A stretch of 43,377 nt of DNA from Lachnospiraceae bacterium (GCA_024695465.1 JAILID010000017.1:1-43377); one strand, 5' to 3'. Shown: positions 31,110-41,285, counted from the stretch's first letter. The notes: generated from the letters alone by a model not told the origin. Numbers and translations: made by a program.

Positions 31110-33302
31110 ATGGCTGTTAAAGATGAAAGCACGAAAAATGAGATCAACTACAGGGATCCGAAGTATTATCGAAACCGCGAGCTTTCCTGGTTGGAATTCG
31201 ATGAAAGATGTCTCTCCGAGGCACGGGACCGTCAGATCGTTCCGCTGTTTGAACGGATGAAATTCCTTTCCATCACAGCGTCCAATCTGGATGAGTTCAA
31301 TATGGTCCGGGTGGCGTCGCTGAAAGATCAGGTTCATGCGGGTTATACCAAAAAGGATATCGCGGGACTTACGGCGGAGATGCAGCTGGAGAAGATATCC
31401 GGGAGAATGCACGCTTTCGTTAAGGAACAGTACAGCGTCTTTAACCGCTCCATTGTTCCTCAGCTTGCGAAAGCGGGGCTCATCCTGCTGGATGATTATA
31501 CGAAGCTGACGGAGAAACAGTCGGCATACCTGGACCGGTATTTTGAGGAGAATATTTATCCGATCCTGACCCCGATGGCCATGGATTCTTCGCGTCCCTT
31601 CCCGCTGATCCGCAATAAATCGCTGAATATAGGGGCCTTGATCGCCTCAAAAGGGGGAGAGAAGAAGAAGGATAAGGAGAAGGCTGAGTTCGCGACCGTT
31701 CAGGTTCCTGCGGTCCTCCCCAGAATTGTCAGTCTTCCGGACTCTGAGGACGGCTGCAAGGTTTTCATTTTCATGGAGGAAGTTATTCGAAAGTATATGG
31801 GCGTTCTGTTTCAGCATTATGACGTCCTGTGCGCTTTTCCTTATCGGATTATGAGAAATGCAGAGCTCGACGTCGATGAAGAGGAAGCGGAAGACCTTCT
31901 TAAGGAGATCCAGAAGCAGCTTAAAAAGCGTCAGTGGGGAGAGGTAATCCGGCTCGAGGTTGACGAGAAGATGGATAAACGTCTTCTTAAGATTTTAGTC
32001 AGGGAATTCAAGGTCTCAGAAGAGGATATCTTCCACATTCCCGGACCGATTGATCTCACCTTCCTGATGAAAATGTACGGGATGCCGGGCTTTGACGCTT
32101 ACAAGACTCCGAAATACACGCCGGCACCGGTGCGGGAGTTTATCGACGCCCCGGATATCTTTGACGTTATCGCTTCCGGGGACGTTCTGGTCCATCATCC
32201 CTATATGTCTTTTGACCCGGTGGTCAGGTTCGTCCAGCAGGCGGCGTCCGATCCGAAGGTCCTGGCGATCAAGCAGACTCTTTACCGGGTCAGCGGAGAT
32301 TCTCCTATCGTCGCCGCTTTGGCCAAAGCGGCCGATAACGGCAAGCAGGTCACGGTTCTGGTCGAGCTGAAGGCCCGCTTTGATGAGGAACATAACATTG
32401 TCTGGGCCAAGATGCTGGAAAAAGCCGGCTGCCATGTGATTTACGGGCTTCTCGGCCTGAAAGTACACAGCAAGATCACGATGGTCATCCGGAGCGAAGA
32501 GGACGGAATCCGCCGGTATGTCCACCTGGGGACGGGGAATTATAATGATTCTACGGCCAAGCTCTATACGGATCTGGGACTCTTTACCGGCAGCGCGCAG
32601 ATTGGAGCGGATGCGACATCGGCCTTCAATATGTTATCCGGCTATTCGGAACCGGAAAAATGGCATAAGCTCCTGGTGGCTCCGATCTGGATGAAAAAGA
32701 GATTCCTTGCGATGATCGCCCGTGAGAGGGACAACGCCGGGGCCGGGAGAGTTTCTTATATCAAGGCAAAAATGAACTCGCTTTGCGATCCGGATATTAT
32801 CGAGGCGCTTTACGAAGCTTCTGCGGCCGGCGTTCAGATTGACCTCCTTGTTCGGGGAATCTGCTGCCTCAAAGTGGGGATTCCGGGGGTGTCTGAGAAC
32901 ATTCGCGTGCGGTCGATTGTCGGGAACTTTCTGGAACACGCCCGGATCTTCTGGTTCTGCAATGAAGAGCGTCCGGAGGTTTTCATGGGTTCGGCGGATT
33001 GGATGCCCAGAAATCTTGACAAACGCGTAGAAATCGTTTTTCCGGTGGAGGACCCGGTTCTTAAGAAAGAAGTCATGCATATCCTGGAGACGGAGCTTAA
33101 CGACAATGTGAAAGCTCACGTTCTTCAGCCGGACGGCAGCTATGTCAAGGTTGATAAGAGAGGAAAGACGCTGGTGAATTCCCAGGAGATCTTCTGTGAA
33201 GAGGCCTGGAAACGCGTACCCAAGATGCCTGACCCGATTGAAGAGAGGCGTTTTATTCCTGCGGAGCCGCCGGTTTTTGAGGGAGAGGCGGAAGAGGAAT
33301 GA
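31110..33302 (+). CDS. ppk1: Polyphosphate kinase 1
   Basis: This 730-residue enzyme transfers the terminal phosphate of ATP to polyphosphate and back. The order of parts fits Ppk1: an N-terminal helical domain (YYRNRELSWLEFDERCL, ASNLDEFNMVRVA), a head domain, then two phospholipase D-like catalytic domains. The phosphorylated histidine is predicted at H453 (KVHSKITMVIR) and a second conserved histidine at H610 (LEHARIFWF). HLGTGNYND and SADWMPRNLDKRVE complete the site. GGGAGG precedes the ATG. It is flanked by ppx and, with a 4-base overlap, by the guanine-deaminase-like gene. Confidence 0.97.
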   Translation: MAVKDESTKNEINYRDPKYYRNRELSWLEFDERCLSEARDRQIVPLFERMKFLSITASNLDEFNMVRVASLKDQVHAGYTKKDIAGLTAEMQLEKISGRMHAFVKEQYSVFNRSIVPQLAKAGLILLDDYTKLTEKQSAYLDRYFEENIYPILTPMAMDSSRPFPLIRNKSLNIGALIASKGGEKKKDKEKAEFATVQVPAVLPRIVSLPDSEDGCKVFIFMEEVIRKYMGVLFQHYDVLCAFPYRIMRNAELDVDEEEAEDLLKEIQKQLKKRQWGEVIRLEVDEKMDKRLLKILVREFKVSEEDIFHIPGPIDLTFLMKMYGMPGFDAYKTPKYTPAPVREFIDAPDIFDVIASGDVLVHHPYMSFDPVVRFVQQAASDPKVLAIKQTLYRVSGDSPIVAALAKAADNGKQVTVLVELKARFDEEHNIVWAKMLEKAGCHVIYGLLGLKVHSKITMVIRSEEDGIRRYVHLGTGNYNDSTAKLYTDLGLFTGSAQIGADATSAFNMLSGYSEPEKWHKLLVAPIWMKKRFLAMIARERDNAGAGRVSYIKAKMNSLCDPDIIEALYEASAAGVQIDLLVRGICCLKVGIPGVSENIRVRSIVGNFLEHARIFWFCNEERPEVFMGSADWMPRNLDKRVEIVFPVEDPVLKKEVMHILETELNDNVKAHVLQPDGSYVKVDKRGKTLVNSQEIFCEEAWKRVPKMPDPIEERRFIPAEPPVFEGEAEEE

Positions 33303-34258
33303 CGGTAGATGACGGAAGATTCATTCTCCATGGGGGCGTCCTTTATATGGAGTCTGAGACGGAGCTTTTTGAGAAGGAAGACGCCTATCTGATCTGCGAC
33401 AACGGCGTTTCCGCAGGGGTTTATGATGAAATTCCGGAAGAATTCCGCGAATGGCCGCTGGTGGAGGCCTGGGAAAACCTGATCGTTCCGGGCTTTGTCG
33501 ATTTGCGGGCGAACGCGCTGCTGGCTAATTTCCGGGGACTGACGGGGCTTCTTAAGGGTTCCCGTTCGGCTTTTGAACCGTTTGTCCTGGAGGAAGAGGA
33601 GAAGATCGCCTCAGACCGGGAATATGCTGAGAGGTCTTTTGACGCATTCCTGGAGACTGCCTTCATCGGACCGCTGACAAGACTGGTGGTTTCCGGGGGC
33701 TCCGATCTGCCTGCGGCGGTTCTGCTTGCCGGGATGCTTGACGAGACCGGCCTGGGCGGCTATGTCGGCTACGCCGTCTGCGATCTCGGATATCCGCCGG
33801 ACAAAGGCAGGACCCCGGAGTCGGAGCTGAAAAACGCGGAGCGCTTCCTGCGCCGGGTCAGAAGGAGGCGTCTGGCCAATACGAAGCCCTGCCTTATGTA
33901 CCGTGAAGAGAAAATATCGGAAGCTCTCTTTTCGGGTCTTGAGGCTTTATCTGAAAAAGAGGGCGTGCCGCTTCTTAAAGAGGAGCGGTCCATGGGACTT
34001 TCCGGGCGTTTTCTTCCGGAAAATGAATACCCGGATCCTTTGGCTGCTTTTTACGGCCTGACAGTCGGGGCCGGAAAAAGAATCGGCTGCGCCGGGAATT
34101 TTGAGCCGGGCGCGGCGTTCGACGCGCTGATCCTGTCGGACGCCAATCTGGATACGATGCGGGAGCTGACTCTGCGGGAACGGCTCTTCAGGGTGATGCA
34201 GCTTGGGGACGATCGCTCGGTCGTCGGGAAATTTGTAGAGGGCTGGAAGGTGTTTTAG
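33299..34258 (+). CDS. Degenerate guanine deaminase-like protein (amidohydrolase pseudoenzyme)
   Basis: This 319-residue protein resembles guanine deaminase at its two ends. The start runs through an N-terminal beta-sandwich to IVPGFVDLRANALLANFRGL, where real enzymes read PGFVDLHVHA with two metal histidines; here they are Arg and Asn. The end, GNFEPGAAFDALILSDANL then LGDDRSVVGKFVEGWKVF, matches the family tail. The family is normally about 430 residues long, and the central barrel with the other zinc ligands is mostly missing or altered. It is therefore unlikely to deaminate guanine. Its ATG overlaps the ppk1 stop (ATGA) and it ends two bases before coaX, so it is kept inside an operon. 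The role is unknown. Confidence 0.65.
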   Translation: MTVDDGRFILHGGVLYMESETELFEKEDAYLICDNGVSAGVYDEIPEEFREWPLVEAWENLIVPGFVDLRANALLANFRGLTGLLKGSRSAFEPFVLEEEEKIASDREYAERSFDAFLETAFIGPLTRLVVSGGSDLPAAVLLAGMLDETGLGGYVGYAVCDLGYPPDKGRTPESELKNAERFLRRVRRRRLANTKPCLMYREEKISEALFSGLEALSEKEGVPLLKEERSMGLSGRFLPENEYPDPLAAFYGLTVGAGKRIGCAGNFEPGAAFDALILSDANLDTMRELTLRERLFRVMQLGDDRSVVGKFVEGWKVF

Positions 34259-34260
34259 CA

Positions 34261-35055
34261 ATGCTTCTTGCGATTGATATAGGAAATACAACGGCTTCTG
34301 CCGGCCTTGTGAGAAAAACAGAAAACGGTTTTGAGACGGAAAAAAAGATTTCTATTCCATCAGATACCGGTGACGAAAGCGGGAGCCTTTCCTCCCTGAT
34401 CGCGGAAGCTCTGGGCGTTTCCGGCCGGGAGATCGAAGGGGCTGTCCTGTGCAGCGTCGTGCCCCGCCTTGCCGGAAGGCTGACGGAAGCGGTTGAAATT
34501 CTGACCGGAAAATCTCCGCTTATCATTACGAAGGATACTATTGAGGGCTTTTCCTCTTCGGAAGCGGATCTTGTGTCTGTCGGCCGCGACAGGCTCGTAG
34601 ACGCCGCGTACGCCGCTGCCATTCTGCCCTGCCCGATTCTTACGGTCGACATGGGAACGGCTACGACCTTTAACGTCATCGGGGAGGGCAGGGTTTTCCT
34701 TGGCGGCATGATCTCCTGCGGCTTAAATACCGGTTTATGGGCCCTTCACGCGAAAACGGCTCAGCTTCCCGAACTGCTTCCGGAGAAAACGGAAGCTCTG
34801 GTCGGCAGGGTCACAAAGGAGTGTATGCAAAGCGGGGCTGTCTTCGGCCAGGCGGCCATGATAGACGGATTCGCCGGCAGGGTGGAAAGACTTCTGGGCC
34901 GGGAGGTCAGTCTGGTCATTACCGGAGGCTGGTCGGAAGATGTGGAGGGAAAGGTTCTCCATCCCCATCTCTATGAGCCGGAACTGATGATGAAGGGGCT
35001 TGCCTATCAGTATTTTCTTAAAAAGGGACTTGACGGGGGAAAGCTAATACGATAA
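34261..35055 (+). CDS. coaX: Type III pantothenate kinase
   Basis: This 264-residue ASKHA-fold kinase phosphorylates pantothenate in the first step of coenzyme A synthesis. The phosphate motifs are MLLAIDIGNTTASAGLV at the start, GRDRLVDAAYA and VDMGTATTFNVI, with GGMISCGLNTGLWAL following. Members depend on a monovalent cation and resist CoA feedback (family knowledge). It starts two bases after the previous stop with GGAAGGTG upstream. The next gene codes for a probable pantothenate transporter subunit. Confidence 0.93.
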   Translation: MLLAIDIGNTTASAGLVRKTENGFETEKKISIPSDTGDESGSLSSLIAEALGVSGREIEGAVLCSVVPRLAGRLTEAVEILTGKSPLIITKDTIEGFSSSEADLVSVGRDRLVDAAYAAAILPCPILTVDMGTATTFNVIGEGRVFLGGMISCGLNTGLWALHAKTAQLPELLPEKTEALVGRVTKECMQSGAVFGQAAMIDGFAGRVERLLGREVSLVITGGWSEDVEGKVLHPHLYEPELMMKGLAYQYFLKKGLDGGKLIR

Positions 35056-35203
35056 TATGATATCGGTAACAGAAGATGAAATGCCGGCCGGACAGGAAGC
35101 GTACAGGTATTGCCGCTATCCGTGAAGGTCATGCCGGGTTTTCATTTTCCGGAAGAATCAGCTATATCCGCATGAGCGGAACGGCATGAGGAGGTAATTG
35201 AAT

Positions 35204-35839
35204 ATGAAAAAGAACGTTTTTGATCTCAACTCCATGATGCAGCTTGCCATGTTGATCTGCATCCAGTTCGTGATGAAGGCAGTCGGTTTGGGCAGCGTGC
35301 CGGTAGGGCCGCTGTATATGAGTTTTCTCACGCTGCCGATTGCGGTAGGGGCCATTATGATCGGGCCGGAAGCCGGCGCGATTCTGGGCGGGGTCTTCGG
35401 GCTGGTGAGCTTTAAGGATGCCCTGACGGGCGGTTCGCTCATGACCAGTACGCTTCTGGCGGTCAATCCGTTTCTGACTTTCGTTCTTTGTGTCCTGACC
35501 CGGGTTTTGATGGGCTATCTCACCGGAATTATATTCCGGGCAGCCCGGAACGTGGATCGGACCCATACCTGGAGCTTCTTTGTGGGAGCGGTTGCGGCCC
35601 CGCTTCTCAATACGGCTTTCTTTATGGGCTTTCTGGTGCTTGCGTTTTATAAGACGGACTATGTGCAGAATCTGGTCGTCAAGTATGGGGCGACAAATCC
35701 GTTTATGTTCATCGCCCTTATGGTCGGAATCCAGGCTCTGGTCGAGGCCGGCGTCTGCGGGGTTCTCGGGGGCGCGATCGTCAAGGCGCTGCATTCCGTT
35801 TTGGGGTTGAGACCCGCGGCGGCAGGGACGGCAAGATAA
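35204..35839 (+). CDS. ECF transporter S component, probable pantothenate-specific (PanT-like)
   Basis: This 211-residue protein has about six hydrophobic segments and the compact shape of an energy-coupling factor substrate-binding subunit: MMQLAMLICIQFVM, then VPVGPLYMSFLTLPIAVGAIMIGPEAGAILGGVFGLVSF with the usual GPxxGAxxG-like turn. It would bind the vitamin and dock to the shared EcfAA'T module, encoded elsewhere. Position 148 bases after coaX makes pantothenate the likely substrate. ATG 35204 has GAGGAGG 8 bases upstream; a TTG at 35198 is too close. The gap before it (35056-35203) has only a weak imperfect hairpin and no riboswitch I recognise. Confidence 0.82.
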   Translation: MKKNVFDLNSMMQLAMLICIQFVMKAVGLGSVPVGPLYMSFLTLPIAVGAIMIGPEAGAILGGVFGLVSFKDALTGGSLMTSTLLAVNPFLTFVLCVLTRVLMGYLTGIIFRAARNVDRTHTWSFFVGAVAAPLLNTAFFMGFLVLAFYKTDYVQNLVVKYGATNPFMFIALMVGIQALVEAGVCGVLGGAIVKALHSVLGLRPAAAGTAR

Positions 35840-35860
35840 CAGATATCGTTTTGAATTTTC

Positions 35861-35897
35861 AGAAAGGACGGCAATGTCAGCCGCCCTTCTTTTTTTT
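35861..35897 (+). terminator. Terminator after the ECF S component gene
   Basis: AGAAAGGACGGC (35861-35872) pairs with GCCGCCCTTCT (35880-35890), with one mismatch, followed by a run of eight or more T. Confidence 0.85.
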
Positions 35898-35962
35898 GGA
35901 TAAAGTGCACAGGTCTTCCGGCAGCTGCTGCGAGATACGCGTAATTTTTCCATATTTTTTAC

Positions 35963-35991
35963 TATACATAATCTCATTCTTGTTATATAAT
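35963..35991 (+). promoter_or_regulatory. Predicted promoter of eno
   Basis: TATACA (35963-35968) and a perfect TATAAT (35986-35991) are separated by 17 bases in an AT-rich stretch. A leader of about 90 bases follows. Confidence 0.6.
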
Positions 35992-36071
35992 ACTAAAGAA
36001 GGTATTCCTTCGAAGCATTAAAGTCTTATCAATGAATCACGCAGCTTCCGCGAAAGGAAGCAATAAAATGA

Positions 36072-37388
<1,317 letters not shown>

Positions 37389-37400
37389 TACAGCGCATAA

Positions 37401-37439
37401 AGAGAGCCCCGCATCTAAAGGATGCGGGGCCTCTTTTTT
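37401..37439 (+). terminator. Terminator after eno
   Basis: GCCCCGCATC (37406-37415) pairs perfectly with GATGCGGGGC (37421-37430), extended by GAG/CTC, with TCTTTTTT following. The convergent permease gene ends just beyond. Confidence 0.92.
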
Positions 37440-37454
37440 GGTTTTCGCGATTGA

Positions 37455-38849
37455 TCAAAGGAAGATGTATTTTAAAATAAAGAGAATTGCGAGGACGTAC
37501 ATGAGCGCGCTGATCTTTTTCTTTTTTGCGGTCCCGCAGATCAGATTGATGACGACGTAGGAGATGACACCCATCGAGATCCCTTCGGAGATGCTGTACA
37601 TAAAGGGCATGGCGATGATGCACAGAAAGCTCGGAATCGCTTCGGTGTAGTCTGTAAAATCAATCTTCAGCACGGAAGTGATCATGAGGAAGCCGACCAT
37701 GACGAGGGCGGGAGTCGTCGCAAAAGAAGGGATTGCGAGAAAAATCGGTGATAAGAGAAGAGAAAGCGCAAAGAGAATAGCGGCCACGACGGATGTGAGA
37801 CCGGTTCTTCCGCCTTCCGCGACGCCGGAAGCGCTTTCCACGAAGGTTGTCGTCGTGGAAGTTCCGAGCAGGGCTCCGATGGAAGTGCCCACAGCATCCG
37901 CCATGAGGGCGCCGGATATCTTCGGCAGCCTGCCGTTTTCATCGAGCATGTCTGCTTTGGAAGCGACGCCGATCAGGGTTCCCAGCGTGTCGAACATATC
38001 CACAAAAAGAAACGCGAACATGACGACGAAGAAATTAAGAGATAGGATGCTGCCAAAATCAAGCTTAAACAGCGTCGGGGCCAGCGAAGGGATGGAAAGG
38101 CCGGATGAAAAGTCCGGAAGCACGGAATGCATGCCGATAGCCGGGTCGGGCGTATAGAGCCCGCTGAGCTCGCAGATAATGCCAAGGATCCAGGTGATCA
38201 GGATTCCCCAGAGAATACCGCCTTTGACCTGCTTTACCATGAGGATCCCGGTTATAATGATTCCGATCAGGGCGAGAACTACGGTGATGCCTTCCGAGCG
38301 AAAGGTTCCGTTTTCCATGGAAGCCTTGAAGCTGTAGACGGATACGAGCGTTGAACTGTCTACGATGATCTTGGCGTTCTGAAGGCCGATGAAGGCGATA
38401 AAGATGCCGATACCTGTGGAGACGGCGTGCTTCAAGGTCATGGGGATAGAGTTGAAGATCGCTTCGCGCACGTTGGTTATGGAAAGAACGATAAAGACGA
38501 TGCCTTCAACGAAGACCGCGGCCAGCGCCACCTGCCAGGAGTAGCCCATGTTTCCGACGACCGTGTAGGCGAAATAGGCGTTCAGTCCCATGCCGGGAGC
38601 CAGGACGAAAGGATAGTTGGCAAAGGCCGCCATGAGCAGGGTTGCTATGCAGGAAGCGATCGCGGTAGCGGTAAAGACGGCTCCCCGATCCATTCCCGCC
38701 GCGCTTAAAATATTGGGATTGACAGCCAGAATATAAGCCATGGTCATGAAGGTGGTGATGCCGGCAATGATTTCCGTGCGGACATCTGTGTGGTTTTCTT
38801 TCAGCCGAAAGGTTTTTTCCAGAAAAGAATTAACTGGTTGGTTGGACAT
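37455..38849 (-). CDS. NCS2 family purine permease (adenine/guanine/hypoxanthine type)
   Basis: This 464-residue polytopic membrane protein has about 12-14 hydrophobic segments. Family marks are the N-terminal ENHTDVRTEIIAGITTFMTMAYILAVNP, NYPFVLAPGMGLNAYFAYTV, TGIGIFIAFIGLQNAKII, FVDMFDTLGTLIGVASKADML, and the TSTTTTFVESASGVAEGGRTGLTS block. It belongs to the AzgA/PbuG/PbuO side, proton symporters for adenine, guanine or hypoxanthine. An in-frame upstream ATG exists at 38918, but 38849 follows a GAGGAGG site at good distance and matches family starts. The upstream region has no purine riboswitch that I can recognise. Confidence 0.92.
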   Translation of the reverse strand: MSNQPVNSFLEKTFRLKENHTDVRTEIIAGITTFMTMAYILAVNPNILSAAGMDRGAVFTATAIASCIATLLMAAFANYPFVLAPGMGLNAYFAYTVVGNMGYSWQVALAAVFVEGIVFIVLSITNVREAIFNSIPMTLKHAVSTGIGIFIAFIGLQNAKIIVDSSTLVSVYSFKASMENGTFRSEGITVVLALIGIIITGILMVKQVKGGILWGILITWILGIICELSGLYTPDPAIGMHSVLPDFSSGLSIPSLAPTLFKLDFGSILSLNFFVVMFAFLFVDMFDTLGTLIGVASKADMLDENGRLPKISGALMADAVGTSIGALLGTSTTTTFVESASGVAEGGRTGLTSVVAAILFALSLLLSPIFLAIPSFATTPALVMVGFLMITSVLKIDFTDYTEAIPSFLCIIAMPFMYSISEGISMGVISYVVINLICGTAKKKKISALMYVLAILFILKYIFL

Positions 38850-38975
38850 TTTATTCCCTCCTCTTAGTAAGATTATAGATGCTTGGCTTCGGTGAAGCGC
38901 GAATCCGTTTTCTATCATAGCATAAATACAGCGAACTGTCGCTTTTAAGTTTTAAAAATCATTAGAAAAAAGATG

Positions 38976-39004
38976 TTGACAAAGATAATAACACGGTATA
39001 TAAT
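38976..39004 (+). promoter_or_regulatory. Consensus promoter of the tRNA-Leu gene
   Basis: TTGACA at 38976-38981 and TATAAT at 38999-39004, with a 17-base spacer, are a full match to the sigma-A consensus. Confidence 0.9.
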
Positions 39005-39038
39005 AACATTTGTTGATGCGAAAGACGCTAAAACAAAC

Positions 39039-39124
39039 GCAGGAATGGCGGAATTGGCAGACGCGCAGGCTTCAGGTGCCTGTTCTATTCGGTTAGAGTG
39101 AGGGTTCAAGTCCCTTTTCCTGCA
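39039..39124 (+). tRNA. tRNA-Leu (anticodon CAG)
   Basis: The 7-bp acceptor stem GCAGGAA pairs with TTCCTGC, followed by discriminator A. The anticodon stem CAGGC/GCCTG encloses TTCAGGT, placing CAG at the anticodon. A long variable arm (class II) and a T arm around TTCAAGT follow. CCA is not encoded. Confidence 0.96.
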
Positions 39125-39128
39125 CGGC

Positions 39129-39168
39129 AAAGAAGCCGGAATCCGCTGTAGGGTTCCGGCTTCTTTTT
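39129..39168 (+). terminator. Terminator after tRNA-Leu
   Basis: AAAGAAGCCGGAA near 39129-39141 pairs with TTCCGGCTTCTTT around 39154-39166, followed by T. Confidence 0.88.
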
Positions 39169-39469
39169 ATGACGCTGTCCGGCTGCCGGTTCTTTTCAGC
39201 GGCTCGCTTTGCGTGAAAACCGCTGTAAAGAGCTGCAGGAATCTGACGGAAACGAATGCCTGCGGAGAAAAGCGCCGCGTCAAAGCATGAGTTTTTTTCT
39301 GAGGACTGCAGGGGGGAAATGCTATGGCGCGCCGCGTTTTATCATGTTTCATAACTTTTATGACTGCTTGACACACGACGATAATTCAGTATAATTGTTG
39401 TTAGAAGATTACAGAAATAGGACATGACGCGTTTTGCATCACGCCCGGAGATAGGATGGAAGGAGCTGT
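39169..39469. other. Non-coding stretch between tRNA-Leu and uppP
   Basis: About 300 bases hold no credible gene on either strand. The only clear element is the uppP promoter at 39368-39395. GCGGCTCGCTTTGCG-type partial repeats near 39200 look like chance. Confidence 0.4.
39368..39395 (+). promoter_or_regulatory. Promoter of uppP and downstream genes
   Basis: TTGACA (39368-39373) and TATAAT (39390-39395) both match the consensus fully, with a 16-base spacer. The start is expected near 39402, about 70 bases before uppP. Confidence 0.85.
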
Positions 39470-40315
39470 ATGCTGGATATTATAAAGGTAATTATACTCG
39501 GTATCATTGAAGGAATCACCGAATGGCTGCCAATCAGCTCGACGGGACATATGATTCTCGCCGAGCAGTTTTTGCGCCTTAATGTTTCAGAGGAATACTG
39601 GAATATGTTTCTGGTTGTCATCCAATTGGGGGCGATTCTTGCCGTTGTCCTGCTGTATTTCCCGAGATTGTGGCCGTTTACGAAGAAAAATGAGAAGGAG
39701 ACCGGGATCTTTCAGTATATCAACCGGCCGAAATACGTCATGTGGCTTCACATTCTGGTATCCTGCCTTCCCGCAATCGTCATAGGCCTTCCGCTGGACG
39801 ACTGGCTGGATGCTCATTTTTACAATCCGGTTACGGTTGCGGTCATGCTGATCCTCTACGGGGCGGCGTTCCTTGTCGTGGAGAAAAGAAACCGGCGCAA
39901 AAAGTCCAGGATCCGCTCGATTCGTCAGATCGACTGGGAGACGGCTTTGTTCATCGGGCTTTTTCAGTGTCTTGCGCTTATTCCAGGAACTTCAAGGTCG
40001 GGCGCGACGATTCTGGGCGGCATTCTGCTCGGGATGTCGAGAAAGACAGCGTCTGAATACACCTTCTTCCTCGCCGTTCCGGTCATGCTGGGGGCCAGCC
40101 TTCTTAAACTGGTGAAATTCGGCCCGGCCTTTTCTGCATTTGAGTTCTTTTTGCTTTTAATCGGTATGGCTGTCGCTTTCCTGGTATCAATTTTCGCGAT
40201 TCGTTTCCTCATGAAATATATCAAAACGCATGATTTCAAGGCTTTCGGCATCTATCGGATCGCTCTTGGCGTCATCGTGCTTATCTGCTTTGCGGCCGGC
40301 GTTTTTGCCGATTGA
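39470..40315 (+). CDS. uppP: Undecaprenyl-diphosphatase
   Basis: This 281-residue polytopic membrane protein of the BacA type removes a phosphate from undecaprenyl diphosphate to recycle the lipid carrier of cell-wall and polysaccharide synthesis; high levels give bacitracin resistance (family knowledge). The signature IIEGITEWLPISSTGHM with the acidic ExxxE pair and the second PGTSRSGATILGG loop are both intact. AAGGAG precedes the ATG at good distance. Its own consensus promoter lies upstream. The carbamate kinase-like gene starts just after the stop, so the genes to priA may form one transcript. Confidence 0.97.
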   Translation: MLDIIKVIILGIIEGITEWLPISSTGHMILAEQFLRLNVSEEYWNMFLVVIQLGAILAVVLLYFPRLWPFTKKNEKETGIFQYINRPKYVMWLHILVSCLPAIVIGLPLDDWLDAHFYNPVTVAVMLILYGAAFLVVEKRNRRKKSRIRSIRQIDWETALFIGLFQCLALIPGTSRSGATILGGILLGMSRKTASEYTFFLAVPVMLGASLLKLVKFGPAFSAFEFFLLLIGMAVAFLVSIFAIRFLMKYIKTHDFKAFGIYRIALGVIVLICFAAGVFAD

Positions 40316-40323
40316 GGGGTTTT

Positions 40324-41268
40324 ATGGAAAATAAAAAGAAAACCGTTGTGATCGCTCTCGGACACAGGGCGGTAGGCGCGACGCTTCCGGAACAGAAGAC
40401 GGCCCTGAAGGCTGCCGCGAAGGCCATCGTCGATATCGCGGAACAGGGAGTCCGGGTTGCGGTTGTTTTTACCGCCGCTCCCCAGATCGGGATGATTCAT
40501 CAGGCCATGAACGAGCTTCATCTGAATCATCCGGAGTATACGAAATGCCCCATGTCTATCTGCTCCGCTATGGCGCAGGGATTTGTAGGCTACGATCTTC
40601 AGAAATCAGTTCGGGCGGAACTGCTTACCCGGGGACTTACAAGACCTGTGGCCTCTGTCGTCACGCAGGTGTTGGTAGATCCTTATGATGAAGCTTTCTA
40701 CAAACCCACCAGAGCTTTCGGCCGGGTGCTGACCAGAGAAGAAGCGGACGCCGAGGAGAAGTCGGGAAAGACAGTGACCAGAAGCGACGACGGCTACCGC
40801 AGGGTCGTTGCAGCTCCTGTGCCCCGGGAGATCATTGAGCTGGAAACGATCAGGACCTTGTTGGAGAATGATCATATTGTGATCTGCTGCGGGGGAGGAG
40901 GCATTCCGGTTATTGAACAGGGCGTTGATCTAAGAGGCGCTTCGGCCCTGATTGATAAAGATCTCGTGAGCGGACTTCTGGCGGTGGAACTGGAAGCGGA
41001 TGACTTTATGATTCTCACTTCTGTGGACGAAGTTTCCCTGAATTATAAAATGGATAACGAAAGAGTGCTCACCCGCATCAGCTCCCGGCAGGCGGCGTCC
41101 TATTGCGAAGAGGACCGTTTTGAGGCCGGTATGATCAGACAGAAGTTCGAAGCTGCCATCAATTTTGTCGATATGGGAAGGAACCGGAGAGCGATCATCA
41201 CTTCGGTGAATCGGGCAAAAGCGGCTTATGCCGGTATGGCCGGGACGACGATTGTCGCGGCCTTGTAA
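40324..41268 (+). CDS. Carbamate kinase family protein with altered substrate-binding motifs
   Basis: This protein of 314 residues has the amino acid kinase fold of carbamate kinases, which make ATP from carbamoyl phosphate. CGGGGIPV, the LIDKDLVSGLLA segment with its Lys, SVDEVSLNY and the ending AGMAGTTIV are intact, as is the long insertion QVLVDPYDEAFYKPTRAFG. However, the N-terminal ALGGNAL motif reads ALGHRAV, and the GNGPQVGMI motif reads TAAPQIGMI. Some clostridial members have GH in the first motif, but the second change removes residues that hold carbamate and phosphate. The activity is thus uncertain. ATG 40324 follows GAGGGG; a TTG at 40312 is less likely. No arcA or arcB lies nearby. 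Confidence 0.78.
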   Translation: MENKKKTVVIALGHRAVGATLPEQKTALKAAAKAIVDIAEQGVRVAVVFTAAPQIGMIHQAMNELHLNHPEYTKCPMSICSAMAQGFVGYDLQKSVRAELLTRGLTRPVASVVTQVLVDPYDEAFYKPTRAFGRVLTREEADAEEKSGKTVTRSDDGYRRVVAAPVPREIIELETIRTLLENDHIVICCGGGGIPVIEQGVDLRGASALIDKDLVSGLLAVELEADDFMILTSVDEVSLNYKMDNERVLTRISSRQAASYCEEDRFEAGMIRQKFEAAINFVDMGRNRRAIITSVNRAKAAYAGMAGTTIVAAL

Positions 41269-41285
41269 GGTTTGGGAGGATTATG

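Noticed and set aside
35056..35203. Riboswitch between coaX and the ECF S component
   Set aside because: Only an imperfect stem (TGAAA/TTTCA with CCGG/CCGG) is visible; no known folate, pan, TPP or FMN element is recognisable.
38850..38975. Possible purine riboswitch ahead of the purine permease (minus strand)
   Set aside because: The conserved three-way junction words are absent; only a weak GCGACA/TATGAT promoter-like pair is visible.
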